64,000 nt of DNA from JAJRQY01 sp965224435 (GTDB lineage: Bacteria > Actinomycetota > Acidimicrobiia > Acidimicrobiales > SZUA-35): assembly GCA_965224435.1 (NCBI GenBank), contig OZ245048.1, forward strand, positions 3,720,001 through 3,784,000. The letters are read 5' to 3'. Below are positions 54,473-63,317 of this stretch, piece by piece. The position numbers were made by a program, and so were the translations under genes. Position 1 is the first letter of the stretch, and each line of letters begins with the position of its first letter. The notes under the pieces are model-generated. The model did no database searches and was not told the DNA's origin. It saw only the letters and a program-made list of their open reading frames with translations.

Positions 54473-56039
54473 CGGTCTCTCCCTCGGCCCGATCTTCCTC
54501 AACACGGTCGTCCTCAGCACTGTCTTGTTGCACGGTCCCGCCAGCCATCAAGATTCCCAGCGTCTCCCGCGTGACATCCTCGCCAGCCACGGTTCCGACC
54601 ATCTTTCCTTGGTACATCACTCCGATGCGGTCCGACAGCGACATGATTTCATCAAGCTCGGCAGACACCAGAAGGACGGCGACCCCTGAATCTCGCAAGG
54701 CAATGATCTGTTCGTGGATGAACTGGATAGAACCAACGTCGAGGCCGCGTGTGGGTTGGGCCACCAGCATGAGCTTTGGGTCCTGGCTCAGCTCTCGGGC
54801 AATGATGGTCTTCTGGCGATTGCCACCAGACAAGCTGGAGGTGAGGGTGTCCATTGACGGCGTACGGACGTCGAACATCTCGATGAGACGTTCGGCCTCG
54901 GCCCGAACGGCCCCCATCTGTCGCACTCCCCGCTTCACGAACGGGGCTTTGAAGTAGCGATTGAGCACGAGGTTGTCATAGATGGGGTACTCACCAACGA
55001 CGCCGTGCTTCTCCCGATCTTCAGGAACGTGGGCAACACCAAGTTCGGAGATCTGGCGGGGAGACATGGAGGTGACGTCTTTTCCGAGCATCTCCACCCG
55101 CCCACTATCAATCTTGTGCATGCCAGCCAGGGCTTCCACCAGCTCGCGCTGGCCGTTCCCTTGCACACCGGCTATGCCAAATATTTCCCCCGCCCGAACC
55201 TGCAAATCGATTCCCGCAACAGCAGGAAGCCCTCGCGTGTCCGATACCTGAAGGCCAGTCACGGTCAGGGCAGTCTTGCCCGGTTCGGCTGGAGTCTTGT
55301 CAACCTGCAAAATCACATCGTGACCAACCATGAGGTTGGCCAAGGATTGCTGGGTTGAGGTTTCCGGTTCAGCCGTGCCCACGACGGTGCCTGCCCGCAT
55401 CACCGTGATCTTGTCGGCAACGGACAAGACTTCTCGCAGCTTGTGGGTGATGAAGATGATGGACTTGCCCTGCTTGACCAGGGACTGCACAACCTCGAAG
55501 AAGTCATCAACCTCACCAGGTGTCAAGACCGCCGTCGGCTCATCCAGAATGAGGATGTCAGCCTCGCGATACAGGGCCTTGATCAGCTCAACTCGTTGTT
55601 GCTCACCGACCGACAGATCACCAACCTTGGCGTCGGGGTCAACATGGAGACCGTACTTCTTACCCAGATCCAGGATGAGCGTGCGGGCCGCTTCCATATC
55701 GAGGAGCTTGCCCTTGGTGGTCTCACTGCCAAGGATCACGTTCTCGGCCACGGTGAACACCGGGATCAGCTGGAAGTGCTGGTGAACCATGCCAATACCA
55801 GCGGCAATGGCGTCACGAGAGTTTTCGAAGGAGACTTCTTGCCCGTTGACCTTGATGGTCCCGTTGTCTGGCTGGTACAAGCCGAAGACCACGTTCATCA
55901 GGGTGCTCTTGCCTGCACCGTTCTCGCCAAGAAGACAGTGAATCTCGCCCTTCATCAGGGTGAAGTCGACTGCGTCGTTAGCAACAACACCAGGAAACGT
56001 CTTCCGGATGTTGCCAACTTCGAGTACAGGTGTTGTCAT
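54465..56039 (-). CDS. Nucleoside ABC transporter ATPase, two-domain (NupO/YufO-like)
   Basis: The 524-residue protein has two ABC cassettes. The first has LGENGAGKST, the signature LSVGEQQRVELIKAL and ILILDEPTAVLTPGE. The second is degenerate at Walker A (FGIAGVQGNGQRELVEALAG) but has LSGGNRQKTIIARELSQ. This is the RbsA/MglA-type arrangement used with BMP lipoproteins. The C-terminal tail is acidic. It follows the BMP gene across a strong hairpin and is coupled to the permease genes. Confidence 0.93.
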   Translation of the reverse strand: MTTPVLEVGNIRKTFPGVVANDAVDFTLMKGEIHCLLGENGAGKSTLMNVVFGLYQPDNGTIKVNGQEVSFENSRDAIAAGIGMVHQHFQLIPVFTVAENVILGSETTKGKLLDMEAARTLILDLGKKYGLHVDPDAKVGDLSVGEQQRVELIKALYREADILILDEPTAVLTPGEVDDFFEVVQSLVKQGKSIIFITHKLREVLSVADKITVMRAGTVVGTAEPETSTQQSLANLMVGHDVILQVDKTPAEPGKTALTVTGLQVSDTRGLPAVAGIDLQVRAGEIFGIAGVQGNGQRELVEALAGMHKIDSGRVEMLGKDVTSMSPRQISELGVAHVPEDREKHGVVGEYPIYDNLVLNRYFKAPFVKRGVRQMGAVRAEAERLIEMFDVRTPSMDTLTSSLSGGNRQKTIIARELSQDPKLMLVAQPTRGLDVGSIQFIHEQIIALRDSGVAVLLVSAELDEIMSLSDRIGVMYQGKMVGTVAGEDVTRETLGILMAGGTVQQDSAEDDRVEEDRAEGETDE

Positions 56040-56115
56040 GCGGATGTGGTCATGGTGTCTCCAGGGCCGCCTAGGCAGTTTCCAAGGTCGCCCGATCTTT
56101 GCAGGCGGAACAGAT

Positions 56116-56152
56116 GACCCTGCTCGCGGAACACGTTTCCACGAGCAGGGTC
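56116..56152 (-). terminator. Strong hairpin between the BMP and ATPase genes
   Basis: On the minus strand a 16-pair stem with one G-U pair and a five-base loop lies between the stop of the binding-protein gene (56168) and the ATPase start (56039). The outer arms are GACCCTGCTCG and CGAGCAGGGTC. No T-run follows. It may act as a partial terminator or 3' stabiliser, giving more binding protein than membrane components. Confidence 0.65.
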
Positions 56153-56167
56153 TTCACACAAATCGAC

Positions 56168-57460
56168 CTAGTCGCAGAACGACCCTTCACCAATGAACAG
56201 GCCGTCAACACCACAAACTCCGGTGTCGATGCTGCCATCGGCTAGACCAGCTCGAGCTGCTTCGACCGCGGCTGCAGCTTCAGGAGTTACCGCTGCATCG
56301 TGGAATGGAGCATAGGTAATGCCCAGATTCTCCGCCGTCAGGATTGACATGCCTCCGGTGAAGCTGCCGTCGATGGCAGCAACAATGTTGCGGAAGACAC
56401 CAAGGTCGACCCGCTTCATGGCCGAGCTGATCAGGTGATCAGATCCGGGAGCGGTACCACCATTGAAGGTGGTGAAGTACTCGTCCTGGTCAACACCAAT
56501 GGCCCAAGCTCCGGACTCCGCAGCCGACTTGACGGCACCTGATCCGGTTGGTCCACCAGCACCCATGATGACGTCCGCACCTTCGCCAATGAACTGCTGA
56601 GCATCAGATGCACCCTTGGCTGGATCGCCGAAGGATTCGTTGTAGACGCTCAGCACCGTGACGTCAGGATTGACCGAAGTAGCACCGACGGTGAAGCCGT
56701 TGACGAAGCGAACAACCGGAGGCACGTCTTCACGACCGGCAACAATTCCGACAACACCAGTCTCGCTCATGGCAGCGGCCAAGGCTCCGGCCATGTAGCC
56801 ACCCTCATGCTCCTGGAAGAGCACGCCAATGTAGTTGGAGGGGAACTCGAGCTGGAAGTGGTCAACACCGATGAACTGAACGTCGGGGTTGGCGGTTGCT
56901 GCTTCCATGGTGGCGGAGGCCAGAAGGAAACCAACGGTCACGATGACGTTTGGCTCGGCTTCAAGAGCGGTAGCGATGTTGGACTCATAGTCAGCTTCAG
57001 AAGCTGTCTCGATGAAGCTGGTTTCAAATCCGTAGCAATCGGCCGTTGCCTGCATGCCGTCGAAAGCAAACTGGTTGAACGTTCCGTCATCGACCTTGCC
57101 AAGATCGGTGACCAGGATGACTTTGAAACCTTCGGGAACATCAAGTTCACCGGTAGCTTCGCACTCTTGGTCCATGGTGACCTGGGCCGCTGCGGCACCG
57201 GCGCCAGAATCGTCGCCCATGGCATCATCGTCGGCGTGATCCTCATCATCCATGGCATCGTCATCGTCCATGGCATCTTCATCATCGCCAGCATCTTCGC
57301 TGGTTTCGGTGTCCTCGGTGGTCTCCGATGTGGTTCCTGCATCAGACGAGCTACCGCCACAGGCGGCGGCGACCATGGCGAAGGCCGCAAGGATGGCGAG
57401 CAGGCGAAGGATTCCACCCAGTCGGCGAGACTCAGGCCCGCTAGTAGTTGATCGTTTCAT
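56168..57460 (-). CDS. BMP family nucleoside-binding lipoprotein
   Basis: The 430-residue protein has a lipoprotein signal (LRLLAILAAFAMVAAACGGSS), a highly acidic, partly repeated linker of about 45 residues (DDAMDDEDHADDDAMGDD), and a BMP/PnrA-type binding domain: KVILVTDLGKVDDGTFNQFAFDGM, VIVTVGFLLA, GIVAGREDVPPVVRFVNGF and AIGVDQDEYFTT. The Asp in GKVDDGTFNQ and the DQDEYF are the usual nucleoside contacts. ATG 57460 has GAGGAG upstream. It serves the following ABC genes; purine nucleosides are likely given the nearby phosphorylase. Confidence 0.93.
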   Translation of the reverse strand: MKRSTTSGPESRRLGGILRLLAILAAFAMVAAACGGSSSDAGTTSETTEDTETSEDAGDDEDAMDDDDAMDDEDHADDDAMGDDSGAGAAAAQVTMDQECEATGELDVPEGFKVILVTDLGKVDDGTFNQFAFDGMQATADCYGFETSFIETASEADYESNIATALEAEPNVIVTVGFLLASATMEAATANPDVQFIGVDHFQLEFPSNYIGVLFQEHEGGYMAGALAAAMSETGVVGIVAGREDVPPVVRFVNGFTVGATSVNPDVTVLSVYNESFGDPAKGASDAQQFIGEGADVIMGAGGPTGSGAVKSAAESGAWAIGVDQDEYFTTFNGGTAPGSDHLISSAMKRVDLGVFRNIVAAIDGSFTGGMSILTAENLGITYAPFHDAAVTPEAAAAVEAARAGLADGSIDTGVCGVDGLFIGEGSFCD

Positions 57461-57648
57461 AAGGTGTCTCTCCTCGGTATTGACCACGTGGGCATGATCA
57501 TCGATCCAAACATGGGTTTAGTGCTGCCCGCGTGATCCAGGTTCTCCCAGTCTGAGAGATTCTAGTCGCTGGCCGGAGGTGTCGGGACCGGTCGAAGGTC
57601 CATTGCCGGAGCTGGCCAGGGAAGCTCAAACAGAGATACGTTGCAATC

Positions 57649-58119
57649 ATGATGACTGGTCCGGAGGTAATCGAACTCCTCAACCTCAAACCACTACCTC
57701 ACGAGGGGGGCCAATGGGCACAAACCTGGCTAGATGATGCTGGTTCCGGTATCTACTTCTTGATGCAAGACGGCGACTTCTCGGCCCTACATCGACTCAG
57801 AGGTCCAGAACTTTGGCATCACTATGGCGGCGCCCCCGTCCAGATGTTGTTGTTAGACCCGGAGGTCGAGTCACATTCACTCTTCGTTCTTGGTGACGAC
57901 CTCGTGACTGGCCAGCGGCCGTTCTACGGAGTCGAGCCAGGCGTTTGGATGGGAGCAAGAACCATGGGAGAGTGGTCACTGGTTGGAACAACCATGGCGC
58001 CTCCGTATCACTCAGACGGATTCGAGCTGGGATCACGCGATGACCTGGCGAGGGAGTTTCCGTCAGCAACGGAACTGATTCCTGCCTTCACCAGGACTGA
58101 GGCAGTCAACCATGACTGA
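57649..58119 (+). CDS. Cupin domain protein (DUF985)
   Basis: The 156-residue protein has the DUF985 cupin core: LNLKPLPHEGGQWAQTWLD, SGIYFLMQDGDFSALHRLRGPELWHHYGG, PVQMLLLD and PGVWMGARTMGEWSLVGTTMAPPYHSDGFELG. The His-rich segments could bind a metal. Its end overlaps the SDR start by eight bases, so the two are co-translated. Function is not known. Confidence 0.87.
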   Translation: MMTGPEVIELLNLKPLPHEGGQWAQTWLDDAGSGIYFLMQDGDFSALHRLRGPELWHHYGGAPVQMLLLDPEVESHSLFVLGDDLVTGQRPFYGVEPGVWMGARTMGEWSLVGTTMAPPYHSDGFELGSRDDLAREFPSATELIPAFTRTEAVNHD

Positions 58120-58927
58120 AGCAAATCTGACTGACTCGCCCCAGGCTGAGCTGTCTCATACTGACTTGTCTCAAACTGACGTGCCCCAAGCGACTCCTCC
58201 GGCAGACATGTTGGGCCTGACGGGCCAAGTGATCATCGTGACTGGATCAACCGGCGGCATCGGATCAGGTATCACCGAACGGCTCCGTATGGCCGGAGCA
58301 ACAGTCGTAACCCATCGGCGTAGCGGACCAGTAGATTCTGCCGAACTGATTATTGATCTCACCACTACCGAAGCACCGGCTCAGATCGTGAAGCAGGTAC
58401 TGGAGAGTCACGGGCGAATCGATGGCCTGGTCAACAACGCCGGTCTGCAAACGTTGGGCCATTTCAACCAGCTCACCGATGAGGAGTGGCGTGAGATGAT
58501 CGACGTCAATCTGACCGCCAGCCACCGCCTCACCCAAGCCGTAGCCAGGGCCATGAGCGAGCAAGATTCGGGCGGCTCCATCGTGCATATCGCTTCAATC
58601 GAAGGACACCAGCCAACCGAACTACACGGCCACTACTCCGTGTCCAAGGCTGGCTTGATCGCCCACGCCAAAGCAGCTGCCCTTGCTTATGGTCCTGATG
58701 GAGTTCGGGTCAATACGGTCTCTCCCGGGCTGATCAACCGACCGGGTCTGGCCAATGATTGGCCCGATGGAGTTGAGCGCTGGACGACAAGAGCGCCCCT
58801 TGGCCGCATGGGAGAGCCGTCCGACATCGGTGACGCCTGCCTATTCCTGATCTCAGACCTGTCACGTTGGATCACCGGCATCGACCTAGTAGTTGACGGC
58901 GGAGTCCTGACCCGTCCAACCTGGTGA
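58112..58927 (+). CDS. SDR family oxidoreductase
   Basis: The 271-residue SDR has TGSTGGIGSGI, VNNAGLQTLGHFNQ, a catalytic Ser in IASIEGHQPTELHG and YSVSKAG, and WITGIDLVVDGG near the end. The first 30 residues are polar with a short repeated pattern (AELSHTDLSQTDVPQ) not part of the fold. It is coupled to the cupin gene. Its reaction is not known. Confidence 0.87.
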   Translation: MTEANLTDSPQAELSHTDLSQTDVPQATPPADMLGLTGQVIIVTGSTGGIGSGITERLRMAGATVVTHRRSGPVDSAELIIDLTTTEAPAQIVKQVLESHGRIDGLVNNAGLQTLGHFNQLTDEEWREMIDVNLTASHRLTQAVARAMSEQDSGGSIVHIASIEGHQPTELHGHYSVSKAGLIAHAKAAALAYGPDGVRVNTVSPGLINRPGLANDWPDGVERWTTRAPLGRMGEPSDIGDACLFLISDLSRWITGIDLVVDGGVLTRPTW

Positions 58928-58999
58928 CCGCGAGTCGACTGACCCGAAAATCACGAGCAGGCCAACAAGAACGACCACATCAACAAGTAGGTGCACACC

Positions 59000-59818
59000 A
59001 TGTTGTACGAAGAGCTGCAATCAACCTCTACCCGGATTGCTGAACTCACCGGCGTCGAGAAACATGACGTTGTTGCCGTGCTGGGCTCAGGGTTGGGCAG
59101 CTATCCAGCAACAGTGCCCGACGCCACCATCATCGACTATGGCGATTTGCCAGGCTTCCCCAAGCCGGGGGCAAATGGTCACGCCGGCAAGGCGTATTCA
59201 GTCCAGATGGGCGACAATCGAGTCCTGCTGTTGGCTGGTCGTTCTCACGCCTATGAGGGACATCCGATGGAGTCCATCACCTTTGCTGTTCGTTGCTCCA
59301 TCTTGTCCGGGTGTTCCAAGGTTGTGCTGACCAACGCTGCCGGTGGTGTAGCCGACGGGATGAAAGCCGGTGACCTCACCCTGATCACCGATCACCTCAA
59401 CCTGTCCGGGCTCAGTCCGCTCGGCGGCGAGAACGATGATCGTCTCGGCCCCCGCTTCCCCGACATGACCGATGTCTATTCGCCAACTCTGCGTGACAAG
59501 GCCAGGGCAGCATCAACCAAGGTTGGTGTGCCGCTGCAGGAAGGGATCTACGCATGGTGGCAGGGTCCGAATTTCGAAACTCCCGCCGAAGTCCAGATGT
59601 CCAAGATCCTCGGGGCATCACTGGTCGGCATGTCAACGGTTCCCGAAGCAGTGGCCGCCCGCCATATGGGGGCCGAAGTAGTTGGCATCTCACTGGTTAC
59701 CAATCTGGCAGCAGGTATCTCACCCAATCCGCTCTCGGGTGAAGAAGTGATGGAAACAGCGGCCCACGCGGCCAAGGACTTCAACGCCCTGTTCGACGCA
59801 CTACTTCCCACCCTCTGA
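59000..59818 (+). CDS. Purine nucleoside phosphorylase
   Basis: The 272-residue protein is a trimeric-type PNP: VVAVLGSGLGSYPATVP (phosphate loop), LAGRSHAYEGHPMESITFAVR, VVLTNAAGGVADGMKAGDLTLITDHLNLSG, AWWQGPNFETPAEVQMSKILGASLVGMSTVPEAVAARHMG and VTNLAAGIS. The Glu in GPNFETPAE and the Asn in SLVTNLA contact the base. It would split guanosine/inosine-type nucleosides with phosphate. The ATG at 59000 is preferred over GTG at 58991. The nearby BMP importer supplies substrate and the deoC gene handles the deoxyribose phosphate. Confidence 0.93.
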   Translation: MLYEELQSTSTRIAELTGVEKHDVVAVLGSGLGSYPATVPDATIIDYGDLPGFPKPGANGHAGKAYSVQMGDNRVLLLAGRSHAYEGHPMESITFAVRCSILSGCSKVVLTNAAGGVADGMKAGDLTLITDHLNLSGLSPLGGENDDRLGPRFPDMTDVYSPTLRDKARAASTKVGVPLQEGIYAWWQGPNFETPAEVQMSKILGASLVGMSTVPEAVAARHMGAEVVGISLVTNLAAGISPNPLSGEEVMETAAHAAKDFNALFDALLPTL

Positions 59819-59831
59819 CCTAGTTCTGAGG

Positions 59832-59865
59832 GGCGATTCCTTAGGCAATTGGAAGCCTCATCGCC
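59832..59865. terminator. Hairpin between convergent genes
   Basis: Arms GGCGAT (59832-59837) and ATCGCC (59860-59865) enclose a second pair, AGGC (59843-59846) and GCCT (59855-59858). It lies just after the phosphorylase stop and before the end of the convergent gene at 59880. A terminator is plausible though no T-run is present. Confidence 0.35.
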
Positions 59866-59879
59866 TGACGAGGACGGTG

Positions 59880-60536
59880 CTAGTTCAGATCTCGCGAATA
59901 CACAATCCGCAGATCAGCGGTGTTCTCATCGGCCGGGTATCCCTGCAGCGTCAGGACAAGCCTTCGTCCACCGTCCAACTCATACTCGTACCATTCATCA
60001 CCTTCATCGCGTTGACTAGCAACCAAGGTTGCTGGCAAGGCGCGGATCGCCGCGTGCAGTCCTCTTTTTTCGCCGAAACCCCCGAACGTGATAGTCACTC
60101 CAGCGACTCCTTCATCAGATCTTGAGTCTGACAGATCAACAGGGTCATCAACCTCACCAACGACTTCATTGATGGCAGGCAGCTGGAGCTGACCCAGCAA
60201 CTCGGTGACAGCATCATGCTCAACAGCAAGATCGGCAACCTGACTCCGGTATTCGTGAACTTCGCCAACCCAAGCTGTGACCGCAAAAGGCAGGAAGAAG
60301 AAGCCAAGGACAAGCCCCCTCCTATCTCGAATCAGCCAGGCGAGAATGCTTCCAACCGACCAAACGGCTCCAGCCTGGGCAACCGCCTTCCGGGAGTTAT
60401 GGAATTCCTCTAGCGAAGCACCCCCGAAGTGCGGGAAGGAAAGGGTGAAGTATGCGAAAATCAAGAAGGCGATAGCGAGAACAATCCTGCTCAGAGTTCG
60501 CCTGGAAACAATGCCGCCGCCATCCGTGTCTGCCAT
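59880..60536 (-). CDS. Membrane protein of unknown function
   Basis: The 218-residue protein has about three hydrophobic segments (residues 15-33, 50-68 and 72-92) and then a soluble C-terminal domain of about 120 residues (VTITFGGFGEKRGLHAAIRALPA, DEWYEYELDGGRRLVLTLQG). I do not recognise a family. It is convergent with the phosphorylase gene and lies downstream of kynA. Confidence 0.65.
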   Translation of the reverse strand: MADTDGGGIVSRRTLSRIVLAIAFLIFAYFTLSFPHFGGASLEEFHNSRKAVAQAGAVWSVGSILAWLIRDRRGLVLGFFFLPFAVTAWVGEVHEYRSQVADLAVEHDAVTELLGQLQLPAINEVVGEVDDPVDLSDSRSDEGVAGVTITFGGFGEKRGLHAAIRALPATLVASQRDEGDEWYEYELDGGRRLVLTLQGYPADENTADLRIVYSRDLN

Positions 60537-60625
60537 GCTTTGATCTTTGATCCAAGCTCCAGCTTTTGGAATAGTGGTTTGCCCCTATTCTTGGCTGGGG
60601 TACATGGCCTAGCGAGCCCCCGAGG

Positions 60626-61462
60626 CTAGAGAACGGTGCGGACTTCCCACAGTTCGGGGAAGAGTTCGACTTCGAGCATGCGGCGAAGGTAGCTGACTCC
60701 CCCGGTTCCACCTGTGCCGCGTTTCAGACCGATGATTCGCTCGACCGTGGTCACATGGTTGAAGCGCCAACGACGGAAGTAGTCCTCGAAATCGACCAGC
60801 TTCTCCGCCAGGTCATAGAGCTGCCAGTGTTGCTCGGGGTCTTGATAGATCGTCTTCCAGGCCTCAACCACTCCATCATCTGGAGTATGGGTTCGGCTGA
60901 TGTCGCGGTCCAGAACCTCTTGAGGAATGGTGATTCCCGATCGGCTTAGATGGGCGAGAACCGCGTCGTAGAGTGACGGCCGTTCGAGCTCATTTGTCAG
61001 CAGGGCCGTGACCTCTTCATTGTGCTCGTGAGGACGAAGCATGGCGTGATTGCGGTTGCCGACCACATATTCGATCAGGCGGTATTGGTAGGACTGGAAG
61101 CCGGATGATTGCCCAAGGTCATCGCGGAAGTCGGTGTATTCGCTGGGAGTCATGGTGCGGAGCACATCCCACGCATTGTTGAGCTGCTCAAAGATCCGAG
61201 CCACCCGGGCCAGCATCTTGAAAGCGGGTGCGAGGTTGCCGGCCTCGATTGCTAGGCGCGCCGCAGCAACCTCGTGAATCGCCAGCTTCATCCAGAGCTC
61301 AGATGTCTGATGCTGGATGATAAACAGCATCTCATCATGGGCATCTGTCTTCGGGTGCTGGGCACTCAGGATTTGTTCAACGCTGAGGTAGTCGCCATAG
61401 GACATGCGTCCATCGAACGACATCTGGGCTCCCTCGACCGCTGGGTCATAAGGCTGATTCAC
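60626..61462 (-). CDS. kynA: Tryptophan 2,3-dioxygenase
   Basis: The 278-residue protein matches bacterial TDO length. It shows SYGDYLSVEQILSAQ, DEMLFIIQHQTSELWMKLAIHE (with the active-site His), GFQSYQYRLIEYVVGNRN, and WRFNHVTTVERIIGLKRGTGGTGGVSYLRRML, which contains the heme-ligand His and substrate loop. It opens the indole ring of tryptophan to N-formylkynurenine. The GTG at 61462 is chosen because GGAAGGAACACA lies just upstream; the GTG at 61501 lacks one. Kynurenine pathway partners are not in the window. Confidence 0.93.
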   Translation of the reverse strand: MNQPYDPAVEGAQMSFDGRMSYGDYLSVEQILSAQHPKTDAHDEMLFIIQHQTSELWMKLAIHEVAAARLAIEAGNLAPAFKMLARVARIFEQLNNAWDVLRTMTPSEYTDFRDDLGQSSGFQSYQYRLIEYVVGNRNHAMLRPHEHNEEVTALLTNELERPSLYDAVLAHLSRSGITIPQEVLDRDISRTHTPDDGVVEAWKTIYQDPEQHWQLYDLAEKLVDFEDYFRRWRFNHVTTVERIIGLKRGTGGTGGVSYLRRMLEVELFPELWEVRTVL

Positions 61463-61658
61463 TGTGTTCCTTCCGTAAGCACTCAGGCCGTCGGTCGACA
61501 CATGCCTTCGCTGTTCGAGTTCGTCCTAGCTCGCTCAATATAGAGCAACTTCTGCTCCTCGTCTTGCTCTTGTCACCATGTAGCGGGCATACCGCCAGCA
61601 CACGGGAACTGGACACACGGGCTCGGTGCTAGTCGCGCAAGTGAGATAGTTTGCCACC

Positions 61659-62222
61659 ATGACCACGCAGTCCTTCGAGATCGCCACGCCGCGCCTCTTG
61701 CTACGGTCCTGGCGACCATCAGATAGCTCTGAACTAGCCCGTATGAACGCTGACGCCGAAGTGGCAGCCGATCTCGGAGGCCCAATCTCTTCCGAAGCGA
61801 GCAATCAAAAGATGCGCCGCTATATAGAGGCCTTTCAGCAAGACAAGATCGCCCGTTGGGTGGTCAACGACAGCGATGATCGCTTCATCGGCTACTGCGG
61901 AATCATGCCGGTCGGCGATGAGCACCCACTTGGGGCCCACCTCGAAATCGGTTGGCGCCTCGTTCGTCAGGCTTGGGGAAATGGGTTTGCAACCGAGGCG
62001 GCACAAGCCGCTCTGGACGATGGGTTCGATCGACTTGGCCTGTCGGAAGTCCTGGCCTACACGGCCTCCGACAACATCCGCTCTCAGAATGTCATGACCA
62101 GACTTGGACTCCAACGAAAGCCTGGTCTCGACTTCGCTAAACACTACGATGAGATCGGGCTGTGGAAGGGCCTGGTGTGGGCCTGTTCGGCCGCAACCCG
62201 CATGAACCGGGCTGACACTTAG
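61659..62222 (+). CDS. GNAT family N-acetyltransferase (RimJ/RimL-type)
   Basis: The 187-residue protein is a GNAT of the acetyltransf_3 type: IATPRLLLRSWRPSDSSELARM, GYCGIMPVGDEHPLGAHLEIGWRL, then RQAWGNGFATEAAQAALDDGF (acetyl-CoA loop), and ASDNIRSQNVMTRLGLQ near the end. It would acetylate an amine or a protein N-terminus. It stands alone. Confidence 0.88.
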   Translation: MTTQSFEIATPRLLLRSWRPSDSSELARMNADAEVAADLGGPISSEASNQKMRRYIEAFQQDKIARWVVNDSDDRFIGYCGIMPVGDEHPLGAHLEIGWRLVRQAWGNGFATEAAQAALDDGFDRLGLSEVLAYTASDNIRSQNVMTRLGLQRKPGLDFAKHYDEIGLWKGLVWACSAATRMNRADT

Positions 62223-62429
62223 TGTGCGACGGGCAGTGGGTCAGGTCATCAGATCGCAGTGGACCTTCGCTGGCGGATGCTCGTTCGACGTGTGTCATCG
62301 TTCACGGGACCGAACTGGTTTCCAACAGGGCCACGGTGTGGCAGACTTGTCGAAATGAGTACGAACCCCGGGTTAGTCAGCGCGTCGCAGCCCTTCGCGC
62401 CGCGTACGCGCAGCGGCGTTTCTCTCCGC

Positions 62430-63305
62430 ATGACCTCGGTCGACGAGGTCGGAATTGAAGCAAGGGCCAAGTCCTTCTCCACCCGATCCATCAAGGCACG
62501 CTCCAAACGGGGCGCGCTTCATCTCGCCATTTCTTGCATCGACCTGACGACCTTGGAAGGCATGGACACCCCGGGCAAGGTCGCGGCCCTTTGCCAGAAG
62601 GCCGTGCGCCCCGACGCCTTCAACCCGGCAATCCCACCAGTGGCGGCCGTCTGCGTCTATCCCGAACTTGTTCCGTTCGCAGTCGAACACACCAAGGACT
62701 CACCGGTCAAGGTGGCCAGTGTCGCTGGCGCCTTCCCATCCGGGCAGTCCACGCTGGATGTTCGCACTGCTGATATCCGGGCAGCGGTAGCCGCCGGCGC
62801 CGACGAGATTGACATTGTCATCAGCCGTGGTGCCTTCCTCGCTGGCAACTACGACTATGTGTTCAACGAGATCGAAGTCCAGAAAGAAGCCTGCGGCCAG
62901 GCCCACCTCAAGGTGATCCTGGAGACTGGCGAGCTCGGGACCTATGACCAGATTCGCAAGGCCTCCATGCTGTCCATGGCGGCTGGCGCCGACTTCATCA
63001 AGACCAGCACTGGCAAGGTCTCCAAAAACTCGACCATGCCGGTTGCTCTGTGCATGGCCGAGGCCATTCGTGACTATGCCGATCAGACCGGTGAGATTGT
63101 CGGCCTCAAGGTGGCCGGTGGTATTCGCACCTCCAAGCAGGCCTGGCACTACCTCGTGCTGATCAGCGAAACGTTGGGCGAGGACTGGCTCACCCCGGAC
63201 CTGTTCCGTATTGGAGCTTCGAGCCTGCTCAATGACGCCCTACTGCAAGTTCAGAAATTGGATACCGGCCGCTACCCCGGCCCTCGCGACGTGAGTATTG
63301 ACTGA
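62430..63305 (+). CDS. deoC: Deoxyribose-phosphate aldolase
   Basis: The 291-residue protein matches actinobacterial DeoC: VGIEARAKSFSTRSIKARSK, LAISCIDLTTLEGMDTPGKVAALC, AVCVYPELVPFAVEH, VASVAGAFPSGQSTLDVRTADI, VKVILETGELG-type, GADFIKTSTGKVSKNSTMP (Schiff-base Lys in KTSTGK) and VGLKVAGGIRTSKQAW. It cleaves 2-deoxyribose 5-phosphate to acetaldehyde and glyceraldehyde 3-phosphate. ATG 62430 begins the conserved part; ATG 62355 would add 25 residues. The aldehyde dehydrogenase gene follows by 12 bases, as in other actinobacteria. Confidence 0.9.
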   Translation: MTSVDEVGIEARAKSFSTRSIKARSKRGALHLAISCIDLTTLEGMDTPGKVAALCQKAVRPDAFNPAIPPVAAVCVYPELVPFAVEHTKDSPVKVASVAGAFPSGQSTLDVRTADIRAAVAAGADEIDIVISRGAFLAGNYDYVFNEIEVQKEACGQAHLKVILETGELGTYDQIRKASMLSMAAGADFIKTSTGKVSKNSTMPVALCMAEAIRDYADQTGEIVGLKVAGGIRTSKQAWHYLVLISETLGEDWLTPDLFRIGASSLLNDALLQVQKLDTGRYPGPRDVSID

Positions 63306-63317
63306 ATCATGAACCAA

